64,000 bases of DNA, from the NCBI GenBank assembly GCA_963704835.1, contig CAVPHW010000032.1, forward strand, positions 244,921 through 308,920, read 5' to 3'. The position numbers and the translations under genes were made by a program. A model generated the notes under the pieces. It was not told where the DNA came from. It was given only the letters and a program-made list of their open reading frames with translations, and searched no databases. Every line of letters starts with the position of its first letter. The first letter of the stretch is position 1. This DNA is from GCA-2746605 sp963704835 (GTDB lineage: Bacteria > Bacteroidota > Ignavibacteria > Ignavibacteriales > Melioribacteraceae). This document shows positions 9,241-21,314 of the stretch, in pieces.

Positions 9241-9281
9241 TTTTTTTTATTTAGTTCTTTCTGTACTGTAAGATAAAAAAT

Positions 9282-9355
<74 letters not shown>

Positions 9356-9396
9356 CTACTTTTTAGGTGCTGTGTCTTTGCTAATTTTTATCTACA

Positions 9397-9416
9397 CCCC
9401 TAATGAGAAGTTATTA

Positions 9417-9420
<4 letters not shown>
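9397..9420 (+). other. hairpin that captures the tRNA-Ala 5' end
   Basis: CCCCTAAT (9397-9404) is perfectly complementary to ATTAGGGG (9413-9420) with an 8-base loop. The last four bases GGGG are the first four of mature tRNA-Ala, so this helix competes with the acceptor stem in the precursor. It could steer the order of spacer processing; it may also be incidental. Confidence 0.5.
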
Positions 9421-9489
<69 letters not shown>

Positions 9490-9512
9490 CAAATCTAATT
9501 TTATTAGATCAT

Positions 9513-9529
9513 GTTCTTTGAAAGATTGA
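9513..9529 (+). promoter_or_regulatory. boxA-like site upstream of 23S
   Basis: GTTCTTTGAAAGATTGA, nearly identical to the boxA-like site at 7581-7599 before 16S. It sits 24 bases after tRNA-Ala and overlaps the start of the 23S processing stem. Confidence 0.58.
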
Positions 9530-9600
9530 ATGAGTAAATGATATTTTATCATTGCTATATCTACAAAATTAAATATTTTTAAAAAATACCGTCTTTTAAT
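9521..9600 (+). other. 23S processing stem, 5' arm
   Basis: Blocks of this segment are complementary to 12624-12662 after 23S: AAAGATTGAATGAG with CTCATTCAGTCTTT (one G-U-type difference), ATATCTACAAAAT with ATTTTGTAGATAT (perfect), and the ACC..TCTTTTAA block with TTAAAAGAGGGT. Between blocks the 5' arm carries its own small hairpin AATGATA/TATCATT near 9537-9553. Likely the pre-23S processing helix. Confidence 0.65.
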
Positions 9601-9608
9601 AGATTTTT

Positions 9609-12613
<3,005 letters not shown>

Positions 12614-12623
12614 TATAAATTTG

Positions 12624-12662
12624 TTAAAAGAGGGTATTTTGTAGATATCTCATTCAGTCTTT
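12624..12662 (+). other. 23S processing stem, 3' arm
   Basis: Complementary in three blocks to 9521-9600 (see that entry); it lies between the 23S 3' end and the 5S gene. Confidence 0.65.
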
Positions 12663-12679
12663 ATTATTTTTAATATTTT

Positions 12680-12791
12680 CTGGTAGCTATAGCTAAGGGG
12701 AAACACCTCTTCCCATTCCGAACAGAGTAGTTAAGACCTTATACGCCGATGGTACTGCATTTTTAAGTGTGGGAGAGTAGGTAGCCGCCAG
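12680..12791 (+). rRNA. rrf: 5S ribosomal RNA
   Basis: About 112 bases beginning CTGGTAGC and ending GCCGCCAG, which pair as helix I. Internal CTCTTCCCATTCCGAACAGAGTAGTTAAG and ATACGCCGATGGTACTG are typical 5S helix II-V sequence. Last gene of the rRNA operon. Termini approximate. Confidence 0.93.
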
Positions 12792-12804
12792 ATTTATTTT
12801 TAGA

Positions 12805-12827
12805 CCCTCGTTTATCGAGGGTTTTTT
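12805..12827 (+). terminator. rRNA operon rho-independent terminator
   Basis: CCCTCG (12805-12810), loop TTTAT, CGAGGG (12816-12821), then six T. It begins 13 bases after 5S. The minus-strand gene ending at 12831 lies directly beyond it. Confidence 0.9.
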
Positions 12828-12830
12828 ATT

Positions 12831-14675
12831 TTAAATACTTTTCTTAATCAATTGATAGTATAGTTTTTTGGCTTTCGAGTAATTGGGACTTATAGCCAAA
12901 CATTCATTAACACTTTTTAGCGCTTCTTTATATTTTCCCATTCTACTATACGTAAGTGAAAGATTGTAATATGTCTGTGGATCATTCGGATCTAAGTTTA
13001 TACTTTCCAAAAGGTAATTAACTGCGCCATTATAATTCTTTTCTAGCAAGCTAATATTTCCAAGCCATTTTGACGAGAATGAATCTGGAAGAAGGGAACG
13101 TTTTTTTAATAAAAATATTTTAGCATATTCAAATTGACTTTTATTTAGCAACTGCTCTGCCGCAAAATTATATAGTTCAATTTTATATGGATATTGTGAA
13201 AGTAAAACGAATATTTCAGTTGAAAAATTAGCGAAATCATTTTGCTCATAATACCAGCGATAAGCTTCTTGATGTGCTATTCTCCAATTTAAATTATCCA
13301 TTACTATACTATATCCAAGAGCCTCTATTTCCCCTTTTTTTCGTAAACTCTCAATATTACTTTTATTATGACCCAAATTAAAAGGCCAATCGTTTAATAA
13401 GTTAAATATTCTTACCTCTGAAGCAATTGAATCGAGTTTTGAGAAAGCAAATCCGGATCTAATCATGCTCTCCTGGCTTATAGAATTTATACTATTTTTA
13501 TCTTCTTGAGGGAGTAAATTTAATTTTTCAACGCATCCATAAAATATTTTTCCCATTAAAAAATAACCATCTAAATTTGGATGTAAATGGTCAATAATCA
13601 AATTGGAACCAACTATTTTGTTCGGTGATTCAAGACTAAATTCATTTTCTACATCACAATAACTTAGATTATTAGTCACAGAGATTTTCTTAATTATTAG
13701 ATTAAATTCTTCAGGTGCTCTAAACCTTAACCCATCTAAATCTTTTGCTTTTTTGAATAAAACATTAGATAAGTCAAAATTATTTTTATTTAGTTCATTT
13801 TCCCCATTTAAGAAATACTCATCGGCACTATGTCCTTCAAAAGTGGTGTTAATAAATGGTTTCTGATCTTTTAAGTTACTTACTAGAGTACTTAGTAATA
13901 TTGGTATATTCTCTTTTTTGCAAATTGAAACAATTTCGGATAAATTATTTTCAAATTGATCAATCCCTGCATTGAAGATTTCAGAATTCATATTAATAAT
14001 CTGCTCCGAAGCCATTCTTGCCATTAAAGTTTTATTAGGAGTCTTCGGAATGGTATTTTGAAAAATCGAAACAATTGATTGTGTTATATTTTTAACGAGC
14101 TGAAAAATTTTAAAATTGGAAAGATAAAGGTAAGTATTAATCACAAAAGGAGATTTTCCAATTGATTGACTTGAGCCTACGCCGAGAGCACCATAAAATT
14201 CATTATGTCCACTATAAATAATTACTAAATCAGGTTTTTGTTCAATAACACCAGGTAATAAATCTAAAATTGTATATGTATTAACTGCAGTAATCCCTAA
14301 ATTTACTACCTCGATCTTATTTTTTGGATAATTTAGTATTAAACGATTTTGTAGGTATTTAGAAAACCCTCCATTCGGTGAATAGGGAAAACCTGCAGCA
14401 GTACTTCCACCCAGAATGAAGACTCTAAAAGAATTGGATTTTTTATTTTTATCAAAAGAATCACCATTTGAGGCAGGATAATCACTTAAATTTGTAAAAT
14501 ACTTTGCACTAATTTCCGGATTTAAAATTAGTTTATCTTTGGTAACCTCTACCCACTGAGTTAAATCTTTTCCATAATTAAAAAGTTGTAGGCCTAATTC
14601 CAGGAGTAAAATAAGTAGAAATGGGAGAATGATTAAAACTAAATAAAACCAAATTGGATGTCTTTTTTTTTCCAT
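12831..14675 (-). CDS. membrane-anchored SGNH/GDSL hydrolase-like protein with C-terminal TPRs
   Basis: 614 residues. An N-terminal membrane helix (about 9-28, PIWFYLVLIILPFLLILLLE) is followed by an extracytoplasmic SGNH-like domain: block I FILGGSTAAGFPYSPNGGFS (about 88-107), block III YSGHNEFYGALG (about 155-166), and block V DHLHPNLDGY (about 361-370) with the expected His. Ser in GGS, Asn in GHNE and His in HPN fit the catalytic set. The C-terminal 120 residues contain TPRs (DPQTYYNLSLTYSRMGKYKEALKSV). Substrate unknown; an esterase or acetyl-transfer role on surface polysaccharide would suit the family. It begins 60 bases after the tau frame of dnaX ends and may be read through from it. 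Confidence 0.78.
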   Translation of the reverse strand: MEKKRHPIWFYLVLIILPFLLILLLELGLQLFNYGKDLTQWVEVTKDKLILNPEISAKYFTNLSDYPASNGDSFDKNKKSNSFRVFILGGSTAAGFPYSPNGGFSKYLQNRLILNYPKNKIEVVNLGITAVNTYTILDLLPGVIEQKPDLVIIYSGHNEFYGALGVGSSQSIGKSPFVINTYLYLSNFKIFQLVKNITQSIVSIFQNTIPKTPNKTLMARMASEQIINMNSEIFNAGIDQFENNLSEIVSICKKENIPILLSTLVSNLKDQKPFINTTFEGHSADEYFLNGENELNKNNFDLSNVLFKKAKDLDGLRFRAPEEFNLIIKKISVTNNLSYCDVENEFSLESPNKIVGSNLIIDHLHPNLDGYFLMGKIFYGCVEKLNLLPQEDKNSINSISQESMIRSGFAFSKLDSIASEVRIFNLLNDWPFNLGHNKSNIESLRKKGEIEALGYSIVMDNLNWRIAHQEAYRWYYEQNDFANFSTEIFVLLSQYPYKIELYNFAAEQLLNKSQFEYAKIFLLKKRSLLPDSFSSKWLGNISLLEKNYNGAVNYLLESINLDPNDPQTYYNLSLTYSRMGKYKEALKSVNECLAISPNYSKAKKLYYQLIKKSI

Positions 14676-14735
14676 AAAATGCTTTTACTAAAAAAAATGG
14701 ATAAATAAGGTTAGCTTACTCAAAATTAGTAACAA

Positions 14736-16396
14736 TCATTTAATTTCTCTACCACCTAATTCTTTAATTACGGAAGCAATTAGTGGACTATTTAGTAATT
14801 CATCATTTTCTGAATCACTTTGCTCAGTTTGCATTAAATTTCCTAAACTAGAAGGGGCACCAGCTCCAAATAGAAAATCTAGTGAAACGTTAGTGGAGAA
14901 AAACCCATTAAATTTCTTTGTTAATAAATCTAATGATTTGTTAAGAATAATTACATCTCCCTTTTCAGTTGTTTCAATAGATAGAACATTATTTTCAATT
15001 TTCAGAGGGGCTGTATGATCAAGGAGTGGTCCTAATGTAAATCTTTCAGCTGTTATTAAGCTTTTAAATGAACTCCAATTATCTTTTATATTACTAAAAC
15101 TTACAGGAGAATTATTTACGGAAACCTTAGGTGGTATTGTATTTTTTGATACACTCTGGGTTTGTTTATTCTCCTGAATAGTACTTGCAGGGATTGGTTT
15201 TTCTTCAGTTGGTGAGGCTTCAGCTTCTAATTGTTTATAACTAGACTTTTTTTTTCTTCGATAATATCTTTAGAATCTAATTTAGATAATAATTCAGAAA
15301 TAGTAGATGACTTTTCCAGACCAATTAATTTAGCAAGAGAAATTTCTACCTTTAATCGCTGATTTTGTGCTATCTTTAATTCATTTTGGGTTTGAGTAAG
15401 AAAAGATAAAATTCTAAGTAAATCTCCTTCTGAAAAGTTTTTTGCAAATGAGACACACTTTTCTTTATTTACTTCTGATCCTTCAATATAATCAGAAGTT
15501 CCGGATACAGATATTGATAAGATATTTCTAAAATGTTCAACCAATTCATTAATAAAATCAATAAAATTCCAACCGTTAGCAAAAATACTTTCTGATGTTT
15601 GAAATGCGATTTTAAAATCTTTATCTAAAATTGCCTGTGTAATTTTGAAGTAAACATCTTCATCAATAAGATTAAGCATTTGCTTAAGAACACTAACATC
15701 AATTGAATTTCCACAAAAAGAAACTACCTGATCGAAAATACTTTCAGCATCTCTAAGTGCACCATCTGCCTTTTTGGCTATAATTGTCAGCGATTCATCA
15801 TCAATTTTAATTTTTTCGGCCACAGCAATTTTTTTTAATAAAGTCTTTGTTTCATTCAATTCAATTCTTCTAAAATCAAATCTTTGGCATCTTGAAATAA
15901 TTGTTAAAGGAACTTTATGGATATCTGTTGTTGCAAAAATAAATATAGTATGTTCTGGAGGTTCTTCTAAAGTTTTAAGTAAGGCATTAAAAGATTCTGT
16001 AGTAAGCATGTGTACTTCATCGATAATATAAACCTTATACTCTCCACTAGTAGGAGCGTATTTTACTGATTCTCTTAAAGTTCTTATTTCATCAATTCTT
16101 CTATTCGAAGCACCATCAATTTCTATAATATCCAATGACTGAGATTTAAGGAAAGTATCACAAGCGTTACATTTATTGCAAGGTTCACCGCCATTTGGAG
16201 TTTTACAATTTAGCCTTTTCGCTAATATTCTAGCAGTAGTAGTTTTTCCAACTCCTCGTGGACCAGCAAATATATATGCGTGACCAATCCTATTGTTTAC
16301 AATAGCATTTTTTAAAGTTGTAGTAATATGTTGCTGCCCAACAACTTCTTCAAATAATTGAGGACGCCATTTTCTAGCTGTTACAATAAAGCTCAT
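14736..16396 (-). CDS. dnaX: DNA polymerase III gamma/tau subunit with A9 slippage site
   Basis: Clamp-loader ATPase. The zero frame (16396 to 15227) gives 389 residues: Walker A GPRGVGKTT (45-53), four-Cys zinc site (C64, C73, C76, C79), DEVHML Walker B, sensor motif TIISRCQRFDF, and the domain III region. It ends ...EEKKSLVINN at a TAG. The last codons cross nine A (complement of 15247-15255). Shifting by -1 there gives KKKSSYKQLEAE and stays open for 170 codons to a TGA at 14736-14738; that segment (ERFTLGPLLDHTAPLKIENN, then VIILNKSLDLLTKKF) looks like a tau C-terminal domain. So a short gamma-like form of 389 aa and a long tau form of about 553 aa are predicted. The alternative is a lost A (A10 read as A9). 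Starts 3 bases after msrC. Confidence 0.9.
15247..15255 (-). promoter_or_regulatory. candidate programmed slippage/frameshift site in dnaX
   Basis: Nine consecutive A in the mRNA, read in the zero frame as GAA AAA AAA AGT. A -1 shift opens the tau frame. An A-run at this position is known to cause -1 ribosomal frameshifting in E. coli dnaX and transcriptional slippage in Thermus dnaX. I see neither an upstream SD-like stimulator nor a strong downstream stem, which favours transcriptional slippage, or a homopolymer sequencing error. Confidence 0.6.
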
Positions 16397-16399
16397 AAT

Positions 16400-16912
16400 T
16401 TAATTTAGCGAGTTAATTTTTAATTTAAGTTTTTCAGAAATTAAGTTACAAATCTTTTCTAACCAAAGTTTATCAATCTCATTGAAAGCAGAAAATTCAG
16501 TACTATCTAAATCTAACACTGCATAAACTTCATTCTCAAAAATGATGGGTACTACTATTTCTGAATTTGATTCAACATCACAAGCAATATGTCCTGGAAA
16601 TTCATGAACATTTGGTACAATGATAGTCTGCTTTGTGGCAGCAGAAGTTCCACAAACACCTTTTCCAAATTGAATTTTAGTACATGCAACCTTCCCTTGA
16701 AATGGACCAAGATATAATAGGTTATCTTTTGTGATATAAAAGCCAACCCAACTTATTTTTCCAAATGTTTGTTTTAATGCTGCACCAATATTTGAAAGAT
16801 TTGTAATTATTGGATCTTCTGGGTTTAACAGTCCATCAATTTGTTTGAATAATAAACTATATACTTCTTCAGTACTAGTACCGTTCTCTAATCTATTAAC
16901 AATAATACCCAT
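16400..16912 (-). CDS. msrC: free methionine-(R)-sulfoxide reductase (GAF domain)
   Basis: A 170-residue single GAF-domain enzyme that repairs oxidised free methionine using thioredoxin. The three conserved cysteines of the fRMsr family are present as Cys77 (GKVACTKI), Cys87 (GKGVCGTSA) and Cys111 (HIACDVESNSEIVVP), with the ligand-pocket motifs around them. The remainder (VYAVLDLDSTEFSAFNEID) is standard for the family. Its start ATG shares one base with the stop of lon (TAATG), and dnaX starts 3 bases after its stop, so lon-msrC-dnaX form a coupled minus-strand operon joining proteolysis and oxidative repair. Confidence 0.93.
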   Translation of the reverse strand: MGIIVNRLENGTSTEEVYSLLFKQIDGLLNPEDPIITNLSNIGAALKQTFGKISWVGFYITKDNLLYLGPFQGKVACTKIQFGKGVCGTSAATKQTIIVPNVHEFPGHIACDVESNSEIVVPIIFENEVYAVLDLDSTEFSAFNEIDKLWLEKICNLISEKLKLKINSLN

Positions 16913-19329
16913 TAAGTTGCACTCTTTCTTTTTGTTACTCTTGGCTTTTTATTTTTGCCAAATACAATCGGTAATGCTTCTTTTATATCTTCAACCGAAA
17001 TTATTTTCAATCCTTCCTTTACTGCATCCTTAATTTCAGTCAAATCCTTTGCGTTTCCATTAGGAATAATTACAGTTGATATTCCATTTCTTTTGGCAGC
17101 TAACAGTTTTTCATTCAATCCTCCAATTGGGAGAACATTTCCGCGCAAAGTAATTTCACCAGTCATGGCAACATCTCCACTTGCTGGTTTTTTACTTATT
17201 GCAGAGTACATTGCCAATGCCATTGTTATTCCTGCAGAAGGTCCATCTTTTGGAATAGCTCCTTCTGGTAAATGTATATGAATTTCTTTACCCTTATGAA
17301 AGTTTAAAGGTAATCCCAATTCTTTTGCATTTGATCTTAAATAACTTAATGCAGCCTGGGCTGATTCTTTCATTACATCACCAAGCTGACCGGTAAGTGT
17401 CAATTTTCCGGTTCCGCTCATTACTGTAACATCTACATTTAAAATTTCACCACCAACACTTGTCCACGCTAATCCAGTAACACTTCCTATCTTTGGATTT
17501 CTAAGGTTTTCTTGAGTTTTAAATCTTGCAACTCCAAGAAAATTTTCTACTCTTGATGGGGTAATTCTGAAAAATGAGTTTGACTTAGTTTTAACTTTTA
17601 GTTTAGATTTATTTAACACAATATCTTTTGCGGTTTTTCTAAAAACCGAGGCTATTTCTCTTTCCAAATTTCTAACACCAGCCTCTCTTGTGTACTCAAC
17701 AATAATTTTATGAATAGAGTCTTTCTCTAATTCAACACCTAATTTATCCAGCCCATGAGCTACAAGTTGCTTCGGTATAATGTGTTTTTTTGCTATTTCT
17801 ATCTTTTCGAATTCCAAATAACCTGGCAACTCAATAATTTCCATTCTATCCTGTAAAGGAAGAGGAATATTATATCTAATATTTGCTGTTGTAATAAACA
17901 TCACTTGTGAAAGATCATAATCAACATCTAAATAGTGATCAGAAAAAGTATTATTCTGCTCTGGATCCAAAACTTCAAGCATTGCTGAAGAAGGATCTCC
18001 TCTAAAATCCATGCTCATTTTATCAATCTCATCAAGTAAAATAACCGGATTAACACTACCGGCTTTTTTCATTGATTGAATAATTTTTCCAGGAAGTGCG
18101 CCAATATAAGTTCTCCTATGACCTCTAATTTCAGCCTCGTCTCTCACACCGCCTAAGCTAATTCTAACAAAGTTTCTTCCAAGTGCTCTTGCAATTGATT
18201 TCCCTAAGGAGGTTTTACCAACTCCTGGAGGACCAACAAAACATAAGATCTGACCTTTCATTTCTTTTACAAGATTAAGAACGGCAATGTGTTCAACAAT
18301 ACGTTCTTTTGGCTTTTCTAAACCGTAATGGTCCTCATCAAGAATCTTTCTTACATTAACAATATTAAGAATATCCTTTGTTCGTTTGCTCCAAGGAACA
18401 TCAGTCAGCCAGTCAAGATAGTTTCTTATAACAGTAAACTCAGGTGAACTTGACGGAGTTTTTTTCAATTTATCAAATTCTTCTGTTGCCTTAGCCTTTG
18501 CATCTTTAGGCATTTTTGCTTTAGTCAGCTTTTCTTTAATCTTCCTAAATTCCGGTGATATTTCATCTTCTTCTTTCCCGAGTTCATCTTGCAAAATTCT
18601 GATTTGCTCTTGGATAATAAATTTTCTCTGAGTTTTAGTGATGTTCTCTTGTACCTTTGACTCAATTTCCTTTTCAACTTTAAGGATATCTACTTCCGAA
18701 TTTAACAATTTGATCACATCATAAATTTGATCTCTAAGAGAAGATTTTTTCAGAATAGATTGCTTAATTTGAATTGACTGATTAATATTTGCAGCTACAT
18801 AAAATAATTTTCTATCAGGTTCATCAATGTTTTCGTAAGCTGTAATGGCTTCAGCCGGTATATTTCTATTATTCTTTACATAGTCTTTAAATTGTGCACC
18901 TAACTGTCTAACAAGTGCGTCCAATTCTTGTGGGTCAATTTTTTCCGGAATAATAACTTCTACTTCGGCCTCAAAAAATTCTTTTCTTTTAGTAAACTTT
19001 TTAATTTTCCCTTGAACAATTCCATCAACCAAAATTTTCATTAGACCATTAGGCAGTTTTAGAATTTGTATTATTTTAGCGATGGTTCCTTCCTCAAAGA
19101 TGTCTTCAATGTTAGGATCTTCTAAATTTGCTTTTTTTTGTGCAGATAAAAATATGTACTTAGAATTTTCAAGTGAATAATTAGCAGCTTTAATTGATTG
19201 TTCTCTCCCAACCAATACAGGAAATATCATATAAGGAAAAATTATGTTATCTCTTAAAGGTAATACGGGTAATAATTTAGGAATATCTTGAAGGAGAGTT
19301 GGCTCTTCTATTTTTTTTCTTTTTGTCAT
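16912..19329 (-). CDS. lon: ATP-dependent protease Lon
   Basis: 805 residues, normal for LonA. N-terminal substrate-binding LON domain (LLPVLPLRDNIIFPYMIFPVLVGREQSI), a long coiled-coil linker, AAA+ module with Walker A GPPGVGKTS at about 366-374 and ILLDEIDKMSMDF as Walker B, and a C-terminal serine protease domain. The catalytic dyad is visible as Ser in PKDGPSAGIT (about 696) and Lys in GGLNEKLLAAKR (about 738). Degrades misfolded and regulatory proteins in the cytosol. The C-terminus is basic (KNKKPRVTKRKSAT). It is divergent from suhB across an 86-base gap. No HrcA/CIRCE-like operator is visible in that gap. Confidence 0.98.
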   Translation of the reverse strand: MTKRKKIEEPTLLQDIPKLLPVLPLRDNIIFPYMIFPVLVGREQSIKAANYSLENSKYIFLSAQKKANLEDPNIEDIFEEGTIAKIIQILKLPNGLMKILVDGIVQGKIKKFTKRKEFFEAEVEVIIPEKIDPQELDALVRQLGAQFKDYVKNNRNIPAEAITAYENIDEPDRKLFYVAANINQSIQIKQSILKKSSLRDQIYDVIKLLNSEVDILKVEKEIESKVQENITKTQRKFIIQEQIRILQDELGKEEDEISPEFRKIKEKLTKAKMPKDAKAKATEEFDKLKKTPSSSPEFTVIRNYLDWLTDVPWSKRTKDILNIVNVRKILDEDHYGLEKPKERIVEHIAVLNLVKEMKGQILCFVGPPGVGKTSLGKSIARALGRNFVRISLGGVRDEAEIRGHRRTYIGALPGKIIQSMKKAGSVNPVILLDEIDKMSMDFRGDPSSAMLEVLDPEQNNTFSDHYLDVDYDLSQVMFITTANIRYNIPLPLQDRMEIIELPGYLEFEKIEIAKKHIIPKQLVAHGLDKLGVELEKDSIHKIIVEYTREAGVRNLEREIASVFRKTAKDIVLNKSKLKVKTKSNSFFRITPSRVENFLGVARFKTQENLRNPKIGSVTGLAWTSVGGEILNVDVTVMSGTGKLTLTGQLGDVMKESAQAALSYLRSNAKELGLPLNFHKGKEIHIHLPEGAIPKDGPSAGITMALAMYSAISKKPASGDVAMTGEITLRGNVLPIGGLNEKLLAAKRNGISTVIIPNGNAKDLTEIKDAVKEGLKIISVEDIKEALPIVFGKNKKPRVTKRKSAT

Positions 19330-19415
19330 TTATCTTCTTTATGAATAGTTTTAAAAATCAACTTAATAAAGTACCAAAATATTGAAGATCATTCAATCTT
19401 TTCAAAAGGGATATT

Positions 19416-20180
19416 ATGCTATTAAAAATTATTGAAATCGCAAAAGAAGCAGGTGAGATTATAAAAGAAGGGTTTGGTAAAAATATTTCAATTGAATTTA
19501 AAACGGACTCATCTAATTTGGTTACGAATATTGATAAAAATTCTGAAAAAATAATATTAGATTTTATTAAAAAAGATTACCCAACCCATTCTGTTATTGC
19601 TGAAGAAACAGGTAATGCAAAAGGAAGCTCAGATTATACATGGGTAATTGATCCACTGGATGGAACTACAAATTTTGCTCATGGGTTACCTCTTTTTTCG
19701 GTTTCTATTGGTGTTCAAAAAAATGGTGAAACCATATATGGAGTTATATATGATGTTATGAGAGATGTCATTTTTTCAGCAGAAAAAGGATCTGGAACAT
19801 TTGAGAATGGAAAGATAGTTTCTGTTAGCAAGAATACTGAATTAGAAAAAAGCTTGTTAGTTACTGGATTTCCTTATGGAATTAAAGATGATTATCTGGA
19901 TGCCATAAAATATTTTTCATCATTTATTGTTCATTCAAGAGGAGTAAGAAGACTTGGATCTGCAGCAATTGATTTTTGCTATGTTGCTAATGGAGTTTTT
20001 GATGGATTCTGGGAAGCAAAATTAAATCCTTGGGATGTTTGTGCCGGTTTACTATTAGTTGAAGAAGCTGGTGGGAAAACCACTGATTATAATGGCAATC
20101 CCATCAGTATTTTTTCAAGTAATTTTTTAGCAACAAATGGGAAAGTGCATAAAAGTATGTTGGATATAATAAATCAATAG
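19416..20180 (+). CDS. suhB: inositol-1-monophosphatase family protein
   Basis: A 254-residue Mg-dependent phosphatase of the IMPase/FIG superfamily. Metal and active-site motifs: AEETG (62-66), DPLDGTTNF (79-87), and the C-terminal NPWDVCAGLLLVEEAGG (about 206-222). Bacterial homologues hydrolyse inositol phosphate, and in E. coli SuhB also joins the rRNA antitermination complex. AAAGGGAT before the ATG is a good SD. It converges on a small stress-protein gene 14 bases beyond its stop. Confidence 0.93.
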   Translation: MLLKIIEIAKEAGEIIKEGFGKNISIEFKTDSSNLVTNIDKNSEKIILDFIKKDYPTHSVIAEETGNAKGSSDYTWVIDPLDGTTNFAHGLPLFSVSIGVQKNGETIYGVIYDVMRDVIFSAEKGSGTFENGKIVSVSKNTELEKSLLVTGFPYGIKDDYLDAIKYFSSFIVHSRGVRRLGSAAIDFCYVANGVFDGFWEAKLNPWDVCAGLLLVEEAGGKTTDYNGNPISIFSSNFLATNGKVHKSMLDIINQ

Positions 20181-20194
20181 TGAGTGTGTAAGGC

Positions 20195-20443
20195 TTAAGC
20201 ACTTACCTTTTTTGCCACCCAAATTAGAACAACAGCTCCAAGTGTTGCTATAATAACGCTATATAGGTTAAATCCGGTTACTCCTTCTTCACCAAAAATT
20301 GAAGCGATATAACCTCCAATAAAGGCTCCAATAATCCCTATGATAATATTTGCAAAACAGCCCTTTTTCTTTTTTGGAGCAATAATTTTAGTAGATAACC
20401 ACCCTGCCAATCCACCAACTATTATCCAACTTATTAGATTCAT
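20195..20443 (-). CDS. GlsB/YeaQ/YmgE-family stress-response membrane protein
   Basis: 82 residues, three hydrophobic segments with many glycines: IISWIIVGGLAGWLSTKI, ANIIIGIIGAFIGGYIASIFG, and SVIIATLGAVVLIWVAKKV. This is the pattern of the transglycosylase-associated (GlsB/YeaQ) family of small inner-membrane proteins linked with general stress; biochemical function unknown. AAAGGAT lies just before the start. It stands alone between suhB (convergent) and cmk (divergent). Confidence 0.87.
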   Translation of the reverse strand: MNLISWIIVGGLAGWLSTKIIAPKKKKGCFANIIIGIIGAFIGGYIASIFGEEGVTGFNLYSVIIATLGAVVLIWVAKKVSA

Positions 20444-20539
20444 AATAAATCCTTTTTAGTTTTATAAGATGTTATAATATAACAAATTAGAGTAAATTAT
20501 TTTTGATATAATTCAATATTTTATGTAACTTTACTAACT

Positions 20540-21211
20540 ATGCAAAAATTCATAATTATTGCCATTGATGGTCCGGCTGCGAGCGGAAAAAGTTCGGTAG
20601 CAAAAATTCTTGCGGATAAATTGGGTTATCTTTATGTAGATACTGGAGCGATGTATAGGGCAATAACCTATTTTGCTTTGGAAAATAATATTGAAAATGA
20701 TGAAAATGCTGTAATTGAGGCTACCAGAAAAATTAACCTGGATCTTGATTACAAAAATGGATTAACTAGTGTATTTATTGATGGAGTTGACGTAACTGAT
20801 AAAATTAGAACTCCATATGTTAATGCCAAAGTGAGTGACATAAGTAAGATTAAGGAAGTTCGGACTGAACTAGTAAAACTTCAGAGGAAGTTAGGCGAAA
20901 ATAAAAATTTAATTGTAGAAGGTAGAGATACTACAACTGTTGTTTTCCCAAACGCAGATTTAAAAATATTTTTAACTGCTGAAGCTAAAGAAAGAGCAAA
21001 AAGAAGACATCTAGAGTTTCAACAAAAAGGAATGGATTTACCTCTAGAAGAAGTTGAGAGCAGCATTTTAAATAGAGATATGATTGATAGTAATAGAGAA
21101 ACTAGTCCATTAAAAAAAGCTGTTGATGCAATAGAATTAGATACAACAAATTTAACTGTAGAACAGGAAATTGAAAGCATTGTTAAGCGAGTTAAAGAAA
21201 TTAAAAAATAG
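20540..21211 (+). CDS. cmk: cytidylate kinase
   Basis: Phosphorylates CMP/dCMP with ATP in pyrimidine salvage. 223 residues. P-loop GPAASGKSS at 11-19, followed by DTGAMYRAITYFA, the CMP-binding region, then VEGRDTTTVVFPNADLKIFLTA (the usual GRD-I-T is slightly altered to GRDTTT) and RAKRRHLEFQQKG with the lid arginines. Upstream of rpsA, the classic cmk-rpsA neighbourhood of many bacteria, separated here by a 103-base leader. Confidence 0.96.
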   Translation: MQKFIIIAIDGPAASGKSSVAKILADKLGYLYVDTGAMYRAITYFALENNIENDENAVIEATRKINLDLDYKNGLTSVFIDGVDVTDKIRTPYVNAKVSDISKIKEVRTELVKLQRKLGENKNLIVEGRDTTTVVFPNADLKIFLTAEAKERAKRRHLEFQQKGMDLPLEEVESSILNRDMIDSNRETSPLKKAVDAIELDTTNLTVEQEIESIVKRVKEIKK

Positions 21212-21251
21212 ATAAATAGCCATCCAATAATATATGTTCAACTAAAAATCA

Positions 21252-21293
21252 CTGTGTTCGCTTTTTTTATGATGGCGAATGAGAGAAACACAG
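21252..21293 (+). promoter_or_regulatory. stem-loop in the rpsA leader
   Basis: CTGTG (21252-21256) pairs with CACAG (21289-21293), and TTCGC (21257-21261) pairs with GCGAA (21275-21279), with a T-rich apical loop and a one-sided bulge TGAGAGAAA. It ends about 20 bases before the rpsA start. S1 represses its own translation in several bacteria through leader RNA structure; whether this hairpin does so is inference. Confidence 0.45.
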
Positions 21294-21314
21294 ATTAGTA
21301 AACTTGGAGATTAA

